Below, one piece after another: positions 1 through 11,665 of a stretch of 64,000 bases of DNA. The notes beneath the pieces are model-generated. The model was not told where the DNA came from and made no database searches. It saw nothing but the letters and a program-made list of their open reading frames with translations. A program made the position numbers and the translations under genes. Each line of letters begins with the position of its first letter. The stretch's first letter is position 1. This DNA is from Apoda limacodes (Eukaryota; Arthropoda; Insecta; Lepidoptera; Limacodidae). Location: the NCBI GenBank assembly GCA_946406115.1, contig OX291549.1, positions 17,135,901-17,199,900 on the forward strand, in the 5' to 3' direction.

Positions 1-305
1 TGTTTTACATTTGGTTGTTATGAAAGTCGATTAATTAATTAGAATTGGCTGTTATCTAGTGCATTGACTATAAGTTGTAGCAAAAAGTATAAAAATGTGA
101 CTACAAAACGGTAAGAACGTTATTCAATACAAAAAAAAATAAGTTTCAAGGCGTCATTATGATACAAATTACTTAAGGCATGTATAAGAAAAACATCTCA
201 TAGTAATGAATAAGACATTATGTAATGATCTTTAGTACATTTACATGCGCATCGTTAGTATTACAGAAATTAGCTTTCTGCCCTATATCGCCCTCTTAAT
301 GAACG
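1..305. repeat. Dispersed repeat, copy A (inverted partner at 58312-58600)
   Basis: About 290 bases match the reverse complement of 58312-58600, including shared stretches that read AAGCTAATTTCTGTAAT, TAATGACGCCTTGAAA and TTTTGTAGTCACA on the strand of copy B. The similarity is clearly imperfect, so both copies are old. No coding capacity or terminal inverted repeat was seen. The copy lies left of Smg6 exon 4, in presumed intron. Confidence 0.7.
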
Positions 306-489
306 TCGTAATTTTAGGCAAACTACGTATGCAGATTTCGGCCTTGGTCGGATTTCCAAACACACTTTGATTTCGACATAATTATGATTACCGAAATTTA
401 TTTTTTAACTAACCATGCAAAAGCAAAAGTAAACAAATATTTACACTAAATTATTACGTCTCTACAACTGAATAATGTAAATAACATAC

Positions 490-720
490 CCCTCGGTACT
501 CTGTTCCCTGCTAAATGACCGCAAGGATCTCCATTTATCCAAATCATCTCTGCTGTTGCCAATGGTGGAAGATCTATTGCTTTTGTAACTGTCTCGTCTT
601 TCTCTCTCTAAATGCTTCAAATTTGTGTGGTTATTTGGAGGTTCCTGCTGCATACTGGAAGTGCTATCTTTTCTATTTCTGTCTGGCTTCTTATCATTTT
701 TATTCCCTCGACTTAGACTT
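490..720 (-). CDS. Smg6: Smg6 coding exon 4
   Basis: The acceptor TTATTTAG precedes 720 and the donor GTATGT follows 490. The first base completes an Arg codon left by exon 3, giving SLSRGNKNDKKPDRNRK and then a charged stretch ending ...REQSTEG. No domain is recognised. The next exon would lie left of the window. Confidence 0.72.
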
Positions 721-3700
721 CTAAATAAAATAATATACACAAGAATGAACTTACGTTTCAAGTACAGGGGTGTGTCAAAATAATCATAGCTTAAGGGTTA
801 AAACTACAGGCCCATGGCAAAAAATACCCTGTGCAATCACCCATCGTGAAGTACGTTTACAAGGCTGTTACTATATTAGCAAATAACCCTCAGCCCTATG
901 TCGTCTTTTTGACCGGTACAGGTAAGTACATGAGAAAATTTAATTTTTTCAGGTGAAAATGATAGATCATTAAAAACAAATGACGAAGAACCTAGTGCCG
1001 CACAAAAGTAGTGAAATCTTTTATTAGCCGATGATTGTTGAAGAAATATAGGTCATTTATTACTGTACGGCTTTTGAGTAATTCCTTTTCTATACTTATA
1101 CAGATACATTACCCAATAACCCTTTTTTAGCCACTGTGACAATACGGGAACACTTAATTATCAAGGGATGATAACAAAAATATTGACAAAAGTTAACCTC
1201 TTACATTTTTACATTTTTGGGTAGTAGAAAGTGCAGTGGTTAAATATAAATCAAAACAGTTGTGCTAAATTCAGTGGTTTTTTAGTATTAACCTATTAAT
1301 TTTCATTATCGAATCAACTGTGGGGGTTAGCATACTTTTCTTTTTATAATAAACTGTAGATAATATGTAATACTGTAAATAGTCATGTTATATCTAATTT
1401 AGTAATTGTCTTCACATAAACAAGCATTTCCGACTACTTTTACTAGTAAATAGTAAAAGATCCCCAAAATTTTAGTGTACCATTTTGGGTAAAACAGCTA
1501 CATGTGTAGAAAATATATTTTATTTTTCAGAGCATCAATATGAACGGCAGTTTATATTTTAACGACAGAAACAACATTGAAGAAGCTATAAATGCCATCG
1601 CCGATAGATAGTCACGATGGCTTGGAGTATGCTTTAGCCATTATCTCTCCCAAACCTAGTGGTGCTAATGAAGACTGTTCTGATAAAATGATATAAAGGC
1701 CGTCCAGCTTGCCAAAAGACATGCCCAGCAATATTGAAGTATTAGTTCATAACGTCGGTTAAACGGAATTTTAGGAAAAAAATAGTGAAAATTGGCACTA
1801 AAAAATCGTGTTATGTTATTTTTCACTCACAAGTGACCATTGTACCAATTTGGGAATACCCTCATAATTTCCTTAAAATATATTTTGTTTTTTTTTGCAT
1901 TTTTCTTTTATTTCTAGTACTAAAAATATTTTAAAAAAGATATTTAAAAATGTATGTCTTTCTTTTATGTTTGGCCTCAAATGGGTTAAGACTGTACATA
2001 TTTCCAGTACAGCAACCCTTTTGCTTGATATCATACAAAAACATTGCAAAATGTACCACTACTGTACTGCACTAGGTTTTTGTCTTTTAAATGATCTATC
2101 AACAAGAAGAAAGCCATACAAAAATTAAATTTTTATTTTATTTTACATTATGACTAATTATTTTATTTTATTCCTTGCCATGCTAAAGGTTAAATATTTA
2201 AAATAAACTTTTATATTGTGAGATGAATATCTTACACAGAACTATGTTACAATTCTTGGTCAGAATTTACTGATTCTTGTCGAAACTAGCCAACATGAGC
2301 GTCGATATGTTGTTTATTGTAGAAACCTTACAATTTTAAAAGTTTACGTTTGTTAAAACATACTTTTAAAATAATTATCGTAAACATATCAATATTAAAA
2401 TCACAATTACATATAAAATGGAAACAAACAAAAAGATGCGTAAAATGTTTTGGGCGACATATAGCTCCTCAATAGGATACATGCATGCAATTCAAATATA
2501 GACCAGATATTGTTTTGCAATCTTTATTGCTATGGAAATGTACCTAATAAAATTTTACATCAAGCTGTATTGTTTGCAGACTTTTTTAATTACAAACTTT
2601 TTAACCACCTAAATCAGTTTGTTATTTTAAATGTTTATTTCTATACTAAATACTGTTGTTTTCTCTAGCGATTTTTTTTTTTATTAATATTCAGCAATAT
2701 CACAATTGATGTTGCCTAGTGAATACATAACTTAACCTTTTATCTCGGCGTCGGGATCTACCACTCCTTTTTGACTCCCGAGCCTCTGCTGGTTTGACTT
2801 CTTGAGGATTAGATATTTTTAAATTTTGGGAAAAACTGACGGAAGTATCATTCAAATCATCTAACTTTATGTTCATTTCCACTTCTTCTGTCCAATCCTG
2901 TAATAGTTAACACATATAATAATTATCTGTCTTTTTTACCCACAAGATGTATAATGATTAATGACATTAGGCAAATATAGGTGATAGTCTGATCATAGAA
3001 ATTCATCTACAGCGGCAGGGTCTTGTCCATCTACATTAAGTGGTTTCCTGCTGCTCTTCCCAAATTGTTCGAAGTCCTGATAGAAGTCACTTGAGGACCT
3101 TTCTAGCCCATTGAAAATCATTTCAACGATCAACGTGACTTGCCCATCAAGACTTGGTCACTATTTGAGCAGTGGCTTAAATTCTTTCTTCTTGGATATT
3201 CCTACTAACGGCATGTACCTACTTGTTAAGCACGTTCTCCTACCAAAATTGCGGTATGAGACTCTTAAGTGGTGGAGGGGGAAATTATGACGTAACAAAG
3301 ATGGCGGCTGGCCTATGTCGTTGAGCAGTGTTGCCCAAAAATTACTGAACCGATTTACTTGGTTAAGGTCTCAAATTAAAGTGCGCGTAATGTAAAATGA
3401 TTAACTTTATATATTGATTCATGAACAACTTTAGTGAAATGAGATATTACAAAAAACGAACTTTTCGATAGGCATACGGATACATGATACGGGGTTCTTT
3501 AAGAAGGGAGTCAATAGATTTGTAAAGGGTCGGTAGGCTTGTGATAGTGTTACTTAATGTTGTGAAAAATTTTTACTATTTGCCAAAATTTTGTGGTTTA
3601 AATAGCTATACTCGAATTTACTATAGACCAAGATATAGTGTGAGTGACCCCTGAAATTCACCGAGAACAATTGGAATTTGTGGGTCATCATTTGTCAGAG

Positions 3701-6700
3701 ACCTAGCATAATAATGATGATTAGAGTAAATCCGAGAGTAGAGCCGCAGAAATAGGGTTGGATCGGTTTAAGGAATTTTTGGCATTCGTAAAAGCTTACT
3801 GACTTGACGTGGAGAATCTTAATTGAAAAAAGGTAATCTAAAAAGAAAAATACTGCTCAATAACATAGAACCGGCCGCCATCAATGTCGTGATTTGTTGC
3901 ACCGCCACGCACGTCAATAGCTCAGAGCAGTTGTTACTTGATCAGGATGATTTAAAGATTATTGTTATCCTGAAAAAATTACAAAAACAAGGGAATTACC
4001 GAGTTATTTGATAAAGAAAAATTGTTTTTTTTAGTAGTTAGTTTCTTTGGAATATCTCATTCTATTTAAGTTTAACATGAATCTATGAATAAAGTCAATT
4101 ATTTTTCATTACCAGCACTTTAATTTAAAAACCTAACCAAGTAAATCGGTTCAGTAGTTATCGAGCAGCACTGCTCAACAACATAGGCCAGCCGACATCT
4201 TTGTTACGTGATAACTACCCCCTCCACCACTTCAAGATTCTACTGTCTAGTTTTTTGGTATTTAGGAGAACGTGCCAAACAAGTACATATCGGTAGTAGG
4301 TATGTCCAAGATAGGCCCTACAATAATCGTTATTTGAGCACTTTTGTATAATTGGATAGCATACTATATAAACTTGCTGAAAACAAGAGCTGCAAGAGCA
4401 GTGATCAATGCAAGATCCATTCTACTGTTTCATTATTTCTATAACATTTGCAATTGGATTCACAAGGCGGGTAAACCGTCCGTATACCATGATCGTAAGA
4501 GTTCCATTTTTGGCATTATGAAATTCTATAAAAACACTCACTGTGTCAATTTTTTTTTTTAATCAATTTACTTACTAAATTTTTCATATCCATTAAATTG
4601 GAAGAACTACACGAAGCACCTTTACCATCATCTTGATTATCTACATCATAGATTTTCAGCTCTTTATGATCAGTCTGCCTGTGATTACCATTATTAACTA
4701 TTCCATTTTGAGAAACTGTAACAAACAATAGAAACAACATGTTCAAACAACCATATTAATATCTGACTAAAATAGGGTTTTAATTATTTATTTATTTCCA
4801 AAAATTAACTGGTAATGTAGTCATTCTCGACTTATTTAAATGAGTCCTCAATTAATAAACTGTTAACATGGAATCACCCATCTAGGCTTTATCTAATTAC
4901 CAGTAGGTTGTATGCTAATTATGGCCAGAGGCATTAAAACAAATGATTTTTTTTTTATTTGATATTCTATGATCTCCAAATGTTGTTGTTCGTGGACAAT
5001 TACATCTAGTTTTGCCAGGTCTAATAAAATTTTGGTACAGGAAATTATATCATTGGAAATTTGATTTCAAACTCGGGACAATAATTTTATTTTTCATCTT
5101 CCAGAAACTTTGAATCTTATCTTTTTTTATGTCTTTGTCTATCTGTGGCATAATTATTTTATGCCAACCAATAAGAAAAATTTTTTAAAAAAAACTGTAA
5201 AAACCTTTCTGATAAAGTATCAAAATACTTTTTTAATTGACATATGTAATATTTGAATGGGGATAAACATACATTTAGCTTTGACAATAAAAAAAATACG
5301 GTTTAAGTATTTGTTTTCTTTTGGTAAAGAAAGTTTTCACATTTCATACTTTTCATACTTTTTACCACCTACATCATCGGTTTGTCCAAAAGCTTCAAAA
5401 CGTTACTTACAAAATTATTTTGTTATGCAAAACTTACACTGGATATGATAATTTCACTCAAAATGTAATAAACAATGAACAATTTGCCAGATTTACATCA
5501 AAACCACATCTGCGGACATAGATCTAAAGTTTCATTTATCAGTAGGAAAAGTAACAAAAATAATCATAAACAATAAGTTGACAGTTTATTACAGATATTA
5601 AAATATCAATACCAATGCTAAACAAACGGATGACAGATAACAAAATGAACAAAAACTTTTTTTAACACAAAACAAACATACTCTTTCAAAGGTAAGTAAA
5701 CTGGACAGAGCCTGAATGGTATGAATAACCAATGACATGTGAATCGGTTACCTACACACAATGGCCCACGCAAAGGCTGAGTGCGGAAAACATAAGTCCA
5801 ACTAAGGTAAATAAAAAAGGGGAAAGGATTTAGGTCATCCACTAGTCTCTTGTGGTTAGAACTTACATTTTATTTACTTGGGCCCGCCTGTAAAAAATAC
5901 AGCCTTTACTATAAGTAATACTAAAAAATTAATACCTTGACAGAAAAACAAAAAATATATGAACATAATTCATTCATTCATTCAGTTAGTTAATGCAATT
6001 AGTTACTCCCACAAGAAGCTGATGTCTTATTTAATGACCTAACCTATATGTGTGCCTAGTTTTATCCCGATCCATCCAGTGATTGAAGTGTGATTGAGTA
6101 ACAATCATCCAAACTTTCTTATAAGTAATATTAGTAAGATAACTAACACAGTTATCTTAACTTTGACAATTCAAAAGTGATTGTAAAATCGTTATTTGAA
6201 TAAAACATTTTGACTTTGAATGTCCCAAATTCGGGACATTAGGCATCACAATCAAGAGGCAAATGGAAGTTGACCCTGAACCCCTGAAAATTGGGATGAC
6301 CATTATAAATCCTGGCAACACTGCTTACAACAGCTTACATACTTGCGGTATTTGATTTTGCCTATGCCTTACATAATGTAGGCATGCAAATTTATGTAAA
6401 CACAGTGTTTTTAAATTGATTGCTAAACTGAAAACACAATCATTGCAGAGATTTATATGTTGATGATGGTCATCTGGCATAACTAAGATGAGAGCAGACA
6501 TTAATTTTTAAAGTGTGTTACTTGCTACTTTTTGAAATCAAGCATGTTTTTGCCAGTTAAACAAGCCAGTCTCGCTTTAATTGTATATGATGCATAATAT
6601 TAATAAATAAAAGATATCATATTTAAAAAATGGTTAATATATACTAGACAGCAATCAGTGGCATGCCTGGGGATACAGAAAAAGGCAAGCCATTTTTTCC

Positions 6701-9700
6701 AACAGCAAATTAAGAACTAAATCATGTATTATCATTTATGTGATTTAAACAAGTAGATTTTGGCTAAGAAATTAATAATATTTTTTGACAAAAGTTTTAC
6801 ATTTTCTTTAATGATTACTACTATCATAACATATTTTAAAATCTTTCCAAAGAACAACATCTTTTGTTGTATCTCTTACCACAAAATAGAATTACTCTTT
6901 AAAAGTATGTATACCTACTATTAAAAAAATGTTTAAATTAAAAGGTAAAATAATAAAAAGACTTAGTTGGCCAATCAAATAAAACTGACCGAACTGAAGC
7001 TCACTTAGTACCTTATTTTGTAGTTTACTATCAATAGTAATGTACCATATCTCTTTATTTACTATTATGTATAATCTGGTTTACCCTCAACTCATATTAA
7101 TTCTTTTACCATTACATTATAGATTAGACAGAGAGATCAGATGATTGAAAGCCAGGTTGCAAGTCAGTGTGTGAAAGCGAGCTGATGAGATATACATGCA
7201 AAGCCTTTGCCTCTTTTTTTTTCTTTTTTCTGAGCTGACTATGCAGTTGGCTGTTGCAGCCATTACTGCTTCACCGGACTTTTGGGGCGAGACTCTGAAG
7301 GAGCCTCAGCCCATATAGCGCCCAACGCCCAAGGGCTCCCCGCGGGGGAAGCCTCGGCTTGGGTTGTCGCTCTCGGGGGCGTCCCTTCGACCGAGTCTCG
7401 AACCCGAAGTTGAGTCACCGCCATGAGGGGAGTTCCCCGTTGCGCGGGTACGATTGCGATTGAGTGGGGGCGAGAAGCGCCCCGGCACTCTTTGATACCT
7501 AGTGTATCCTTGTGGGCGCCGACGAACCCGGGGACGTCGGCGTCGTGTTTGGAGGGAGGCCCTATTCGGGGAGGTCATAGAGACTAACCTCGCTATCCGG
7601 ACAGCGAGATCGTCATCTGGGGACGTTAGTACGTGCCGAGGCCGCCTAACAATAGTTTTACGACCGTGACCGGGTCGATCGGAGGGACGATACGTTGTGG
7701 ATTGCACAATTAATCGATTCGGGTGATTTTGCGTACGTTCGAAAAAGCGGACTGCCAAGTCTTTAAAGTATTGGGGAATCGTGGGAAGTTCGAAGTCTCT
7801 GTGTAGGTCCGCATTGCGAACGTACCAAGAGGCTCCAGAGGCCGCTCTGAGAAAACGGTTTTGGAGGGTCTGGAGTTTGTGGAGATTGCGCTTGGACAGC
7901 GCAAAGACTACGCTAGCATAAGCTAGTATGGGGCGGATACAAGTTGTGTAAAGATTTAGCTTATTTCTAAGCGACATCTTACTATACTTGCCTCTCATGG
8001 GATAGAGACGACCGAGGACAAAAGCGGCTTGGTCTCAGACTATTTTGGTGTGAGCTTGGAAGTTCAAACGACTATCCATGGTCACACCGAGATATTTGGT
8101 CTTATTTTGCCAGGGAATGGCACGACCGAAAAGAGTAAGGGGAGGAGGCCGCAGAGGGTGGCCTAAGGTAAAAAGGACGGCAGAGCTTTTGTCGGGATTC
8201 ACCTTGATTCTCCATTTCCAAAACCACTCGCCTAGGGCGGTGATAGCGGGTTGGAGTCTCTTAGTGATTCGACTCACTTGCATATCTGTGGTATAGAGAG
8301 CCCTTTGCCTCTTGTGTTGTTGCTATTTGGTTACAACATACTGCTAAAGATTAGTAAGTAAGTTGTTATGTTGGTACTACATGCTTCATTACAAATAAGG
8401 TACAAACTTTTAAAATATTTGATAGACAATAAGGTTCTTTAAAGTGGATATTAAATTCTTATAAAATATTATTTTCTGTATGGCTTCTATTGTGGACTAA
8501 GACACATTAATTTTGCTAGTATGCTAGTGAGGGAGATGCATTTCAAAAATATAATGTCAGTATTAAGGCGATAATTCACTTTGCAAGTGTAGCCTGGATC
8601 AAGGCACAGTAGATCACATCTTTTTCTTCTGTCCTAAATTTACCTACTCATTATATGATGTCCTTCATCCAGAAGTTCCCAGCCCAGTTGATATACAATC
8701 CCTATTAGCCTTAACAAATTATCCTATGATCAATTATTTAGCTAGGTATATGTTGTATATGAATATTTTAATTCAATATCAAATTATAACTTATCCACTT
8801 TTAATAACAATAAATTCTATGTTTGTGTTGTATCAATGTTGTGTTATATATTTTCGTTGTGGGTGGTGGTCCTATATATGGTGGACACTCAATTTATAGG
8901 AATATTATATTCTTGATCTTTCTTCCATTTATTAGCTAACCAAGCCAGGCACTGACTGCAATCATCTAATTACAATTAGGTGGGTTATATTAAATATCTT
9001 TAACTACACACATTTCACTACTACTAGCTGTCATCATCGTATATCATGGTTTATTAAAAAACCGATGCCTTTATTGTAACAATTAAATGTATAAATTTAT
9101 TAAAAACCCTAGTTATTTAAAAATGCACTGGCATTTTATAAATGTACATGCTTTTAGCAACTTTAGTACAAAGCAGAATATGATAATAAAACATTTAAAG
9201 TAGCAATATGTTTATGAGTAAAGAATTAATACACCGATGTTTGTATAAGAAGATCTGCATCAGTTTTACCTTGACACAAATTAAGTTTAAAAATAAATTT
9301 TACCACTACTCACCATTATCAATTATTTTTTTCTGAAATTCTGTACCAGAAATTGGTTCACATATATTTTCATTTATATTTCTGTTATCTATTATATTAG
9401 GATCATATAAGTTTAAATAGGAACTGCTAGGTGTTGACCTCCTTGAATGTTGAGCTTCATAATTTTTTAAATATGAACTTATAAATTTGTCTCTGTCAAA
9501 TCCTTCTGTATCTCTAAGTCTCCCACGTCCCCTTGATGGTAATGTTTGTGACCAGTTAGAGTTGGAGCTGTGATTGGGTTGTAAAAGAGAACCGGAAACA
9601 TGCGGATCTCTATTTATTTGGTCTACATTATCAAAACTATAATGGCCTGACTTTTCTAGATATTGTTTTCTGAATCTTGGAGGTATGTTTTCTAAATTTA

Positions 9701-10349
9701 TGTATTTAGGTCTTGGCAAATCAGATGGATAGCCCGCTGAGTTTCTACGACCAGATGGTGGCTTTCCACCTGCTCCTGCCATTTGTCTTCCAGCAGATAT
9801 TTCCATGCTTCTACTATCTCGATTACGATCCATATTATCATTATCTATGGCACAACAATTAGGTGAAATAGATCTTGGCTCTGATACTTGCCTATGTCTA
9901 TTGTAGTTTGAGTCATTGCTTGCACCATCTTTGTTATGAAAGTCTTTTCTAGAAGAGCCCCTTGAATATGAACCTGCACTATTAGAATTAGACTTACCCT
10001 GCTTGTTTGACATTTTTCTATTACTGTATTGACTAGAACCATCATCTCTAACAACTGTTGATTGTCTATCAATATCAGTAACAGAATCACCTGATTTAGG
10101 TATGTACAGTGGTTGCTCGGGTTTTCTATTTCGTAAATTAGGATCCTTGTATTGATCTCTACAGTAATTTTCATTATTTGTAAACTTTGATCTGTAATTG
10201 CCGTGATCTCGGCTTGAAACATTCTCTACGTTGTGAACATCCATTCTGGAATCAGAACCATAACCAGTACGTCGTAGTGGCCCACTGCCAGGCTTGTAAA
10301 TCTTCTGTTGTGGTTTATTCCTTCTGAAGTCTTTATAGTCATCATCCAT
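490..10349 (-). CDS. Smg6: Smg6 (telomerase-binding protein EST1A-like), 5' portion; exons 10349-9314, 4715-4576, 2897-2737, 720-490
   Basis: SMG6 is the endonuclease of nonsense-mediated mRNA decay. It binds the exon junction complex through short N-terminal motifs and cuts RNA with a C-terminal PIN domain. The predicted start, MDDDYKDFRR, is followed by two motifs of the exon-junction-binding type: NKPQQKIYKPGSGPLRR (residues 11-27) and RKPEQPLYIPKSG (about 75-87). Human SMG6 has two comparable motifs in its N-terminus. The remaining sequence is low-complexity, rich in Ser, Arg, Asn and Asp, as is usual for this part of the protein. Four exons of 1036, 140, 161 and 231 nt join with agreeing phases and total about 522 residues. 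The 14-3-3-like/TPR and PIN domains are not in the window and must lie beyond its left edge. Introns hold a LINE (7216-8301) and an inverted-repeat element (3172-4330). The identification rests on the two motifs, gene structure and composition; I am fairly sure, not certain. Confidence 0.8.
1540..1760 (+). pseudogene. Decayed coding relic, possibly piggyBac-like transposase N-terminus
   Basis: Short pieces in two frames read like an acidic protein N-terminus: MNGSLYFNDRNNIEEA, then GLEYALAIISPKPSG and SLPKDMPSNIEVLVHN. The style recalls piggyBac-derived proteins, but there are frame breaks and stops and no catalytic region is visible. It lies in the Smg6 intron between exons 4 and 3. The family assignment is a guess. 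Confidence 0.25.
2737..2897 (-). CDS. Smg6: Smg6 coding exon 3
   Basis: The acceptor TATTACAG precedes 2897 and the donor GTTAAG follows 2737. Phase 0 entry gives DWTEEVEMNIKLDD, and the exon ends two bases into an Arg codon after a basic run (KRSGRSRRRDK). The basic tract may contact RNA or act as a nuclear signal, which is inference only. Confidence 0.75.
3172..4330. mobile_element. Non-autonomous inverted-repeat DNA transposon in a Smg6 intron
   Basis: Arms of roughly 180 bases (about 3190-3370 and 4125-4313) are inverted copies of each other. They share, for example, GGCACGTTCTCCTA-like and AAATCGGTTCAGTA-like blocks. The 10-base direct repeat TATTTGAGCA sits at 3162-3171 and again at 4331-4340 and fits a target-site duplication. 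A partial extra copy of the arm motif occurs near 3858-3890. No transposase is encoded. Long inverted arms with a 9-10 base duplication suggest a MULE-like origin. The outermost 15 bases of the arms match poorly, so the exact ends are uncertain. Confidence 0.75.
4576..4715 (-). CDS. Smg6: Smg6 coding exon 2
   Basis: The acceptor is a pyrimidine-rich run ending TTACAG before 4715, and the donor is GTAAGT after 4576. The 140 nt take up the single base left by exon 1 (VSQNGIV...) and end in phase 0 (...DMKNL). The content is hydrophilic, with acidic and serine clusters and no recognisable domain. Confidence 0.75.
6020..6135 (+). repeat. Fragment of a lepidopteran-type interspersed repeat end
   Basis: The string reads as the end of a common dispersed repeat: TTTTATCCCGATCCATCCAG, then GTGATTGAGTAACAATCATCC, then a worn AATATTAGTAAGAT terminus. 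Better-kept relatives are at 59485-59822 and 62160-62295. It lies in Smg6 intron 1. Confidence 0.55.
7216..8301 (-). mobile_element. 5'-truncated LINE with poly(A) tract and target-site duplication
   Basis: On the minus strand one frame is open from 8283 to 7306 apart from a single TGA at 8034-8032, which may be a decayed CGA. It encodes the C-terminal part of a jockey/R1-like reverse transcriptase. Visible pieces include WKWRIKVNPDKSSAV, NKTKYLGVTMDSRLNF, LYTTCIRPILAYASVVF and LQTLQNRFLRAASGA, followed by an Arg-rich tail. The 3' end has a T-rich run on the plus strand (a poly(A) tail on the minus strand) at about 7216-7229. The 12-base repeat CCTTTGCCTCTT lies at 7204-7215 and at 8302-8313 and marks the insertion. 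It sits in Smg6 intron 1 in sense orientation. A second short copy is at 58958-59165. Confidence 0.88.
7306..8283 (-). pseudogene. LINE reverse transcriptase C-terminal fragment, one in-frame stop
   Basis: About 325 codons encode the end of a LINE polyprotein: the part after the YADD catalytic box (not retained), the thumb region and a C-terminal tail rich in Arg, Pro and Ser. The only break is TGA at 8034-8032. The endonuclease and catalytic palm are missing through 5' truncation, so the copy cannot move itself. The good state of the frame suggests it is recent compared with the other LINE relics here. Confidence 0.85.
8560..9050 (+). pseudogene. LINE 3' end relic (zinc-knuckle-like C-terminus and 3' UTR)
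   Basis: A plus-strand frame from about 8585 reads CSLDQGTVDHIFFFCPKF, the Cys/His motif found near the C-terminus of many jockey-like LINE polyproteins. It continues LYDVLHPEVPSPVDIQSLL before decaying into AT-rich DNA with ATTACAATTAGGTGGGTTATA. No poly(A) tail or target duplication was resolved. Confidence 0.6.
9314..10349 (-). CDS. Smg6: Smg6 coding exon 1
   Basis: This exon starts at the ATG at 10349-10347 and runs open for 345 codons plus one base. It ends at 9314, just before a strong donor (GTGAGT read on the minus strand). It carries both exon-junction-binding motifs and a Gly/Ser/Arg-rich stretch (PSGRRNSAG). A conserved-looking segment, RPKYINLENIPPRFRKQYL, lies at about residues 213-231. 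The first in-frame Met was chosen because the similarity to SMG6 begins right after it. Confidence 0.82.
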
Positions 10350-10865
10350 ATCAATATTCAGAATAACCTCTTCTCTCTGTACTCACAAGCATTATTCTGA
10401 TTGCACGGACTATAAGATAATACTAAAATATAGTATGTAACAGCAAAAATGAAGGTTGAGACAACAACGATCAGTAAGGTTATATTGAAACAAACACATC
10501 AAAAAGACATAAATTACATTTGCATGGTATTTATAAGTATCGCATAAAATATATTCGCAAATAATTATAATATAAACTGTGTATTTTTAAATGTACAGAA
10601 CATAAAATTGATATAAAGTATTTATTTTGCAGTGCTCACAACATTTGTCACGGATTAGTTTTGCAATTTCAAATTTTGAAATTTAATTTAGGTTTAAGTA
10701 AAATAGGTTTTGATGTTGCCAGGTCCAGTCTGATATATAAAGGTGAATCCCTCTTGAATAACCAAATCAGTTTTTTTCAAAAATTTTTGAACCCCAAACT
10801 TTTTAACTGATAAGAGTGATCCCCACTGATATATGTGTGTCCTTAAGTACTTGCAAACTAAAAAT
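10350..10865. other. Upstream region of Smg6; no gene seen
   Basis: This AT-rich stretch lies before the Smg6 start codon and should hold its 5' UTR and promoter. I could not locate a convincing TATA box, initiator or upstream exon. Confidence 0.4.
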
Positions 10866-11665
10866 TTATATATAAAACTAGCTGACCCCGCGAACGTTGT
10901 TTCGCTTTTTTAAATCAACTGGCGCACCAACCTATTGTGAAAGGGTTGTACTAATTCAGAAACCTTCCCCGGCATGTGCATAACAACTTACCAAAATTTC
11001 ATTACATTCGGTTTACCCTTATGGCGCGAGACCGACTCGCACTTGACTCTGTCTGACTCGCACTTGACCCTTTTTTCTTTCTCAGAAACCTTCCCCGGCG
11101 TGTGCATAACAACTTAACTAAATTTTATTAAAATCGCTTTACCCTTAGTGCGCGAGTCTGACTCGCACTTGACCATGTTTTTCTTTCATAAAAACCTTGC
11201 ACTCAGACTAACAAACACAACATAAAAAAATACCCGAATTGGTCCAGCCGTCTTCCAGTTTTCCTTAGTGCGCGAGTCCGACTCGCACTTGACCATGTTT
11301 TTCTTTCATAAAAACCTTGCACTAAGACTAACAAACACAACATAAAAAAAATACCCGAATTGGTCCAGCCGTCTTCCAGTTTTCCTTAGTGCGCGAGTCC
11401 GACTCGCACTTGACCATGTTTTTCTTTCATAAAAATCTTGCCCTAAAACTAACAAACACAACAAAAAAAATTACCCGAATCGGTCAAGCCGTCTTCGAGT
11501 TTTCCTTAGTGCACAAGTCCGACTCGCACTTGACCGTTTTCCTTACAAACCTTGCCTTAGCAATAACGAACACAACAAAAAAGAATTATCCAAATCGGTC
11601 CAGCCGTTCCAGAGTTTTAGCGAGACCAACGAACAGCGTTTTATTTTTATATATATAGATAGATA
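10866..11665 (+). repeat. Dispersed repeat containing a tandem array with ~120-base period
   Basis: The element opens with CTAGCTGACCCCGCGAACG at 10880-10898 and ends in an AT microsatellite near 11648. Inside it, a unit beginning TTAGTGCGCGAGTC recurs at 11145, 11265, 11386 and 11506, so the period is 120-121 bases. Each unit contains GACTCGCACTTGACC, a run of ACAAACACAACA and CCGAATTGGTCCAGCC. The final part, CGAGACCAACGAACAGCGTT, matches a type of repeat end I know from Lepidoptera. Short ORFs here follow the repeat and are not genes. Confidence 0.8.

Noticed and set aside
1895..2128. 77-codon ORF in Smg6 intron
   Set aside because: It is AT-rich Lys/Phe/Ser sequence without family resemblance or splice support.
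6219..6240. Hairpin AATGTCCC/GGGACATT
   Set aside because: It is eight base pairs with a six-base loop and no context; chance is likely in 64 kb.
9845..10222. 125-codon minus-strand ORF in Smg6 exon 1
   Set aside because: It is a shifted frame of the Smg6 coding exon. The other frame carries the recognised motifs and fits the splice sites.
11145..11620. CRISPR-like regular spacing
   Set aside because: The units are head-to-tail with no unique spacers, inside a eukaryotic interspersed repeat.
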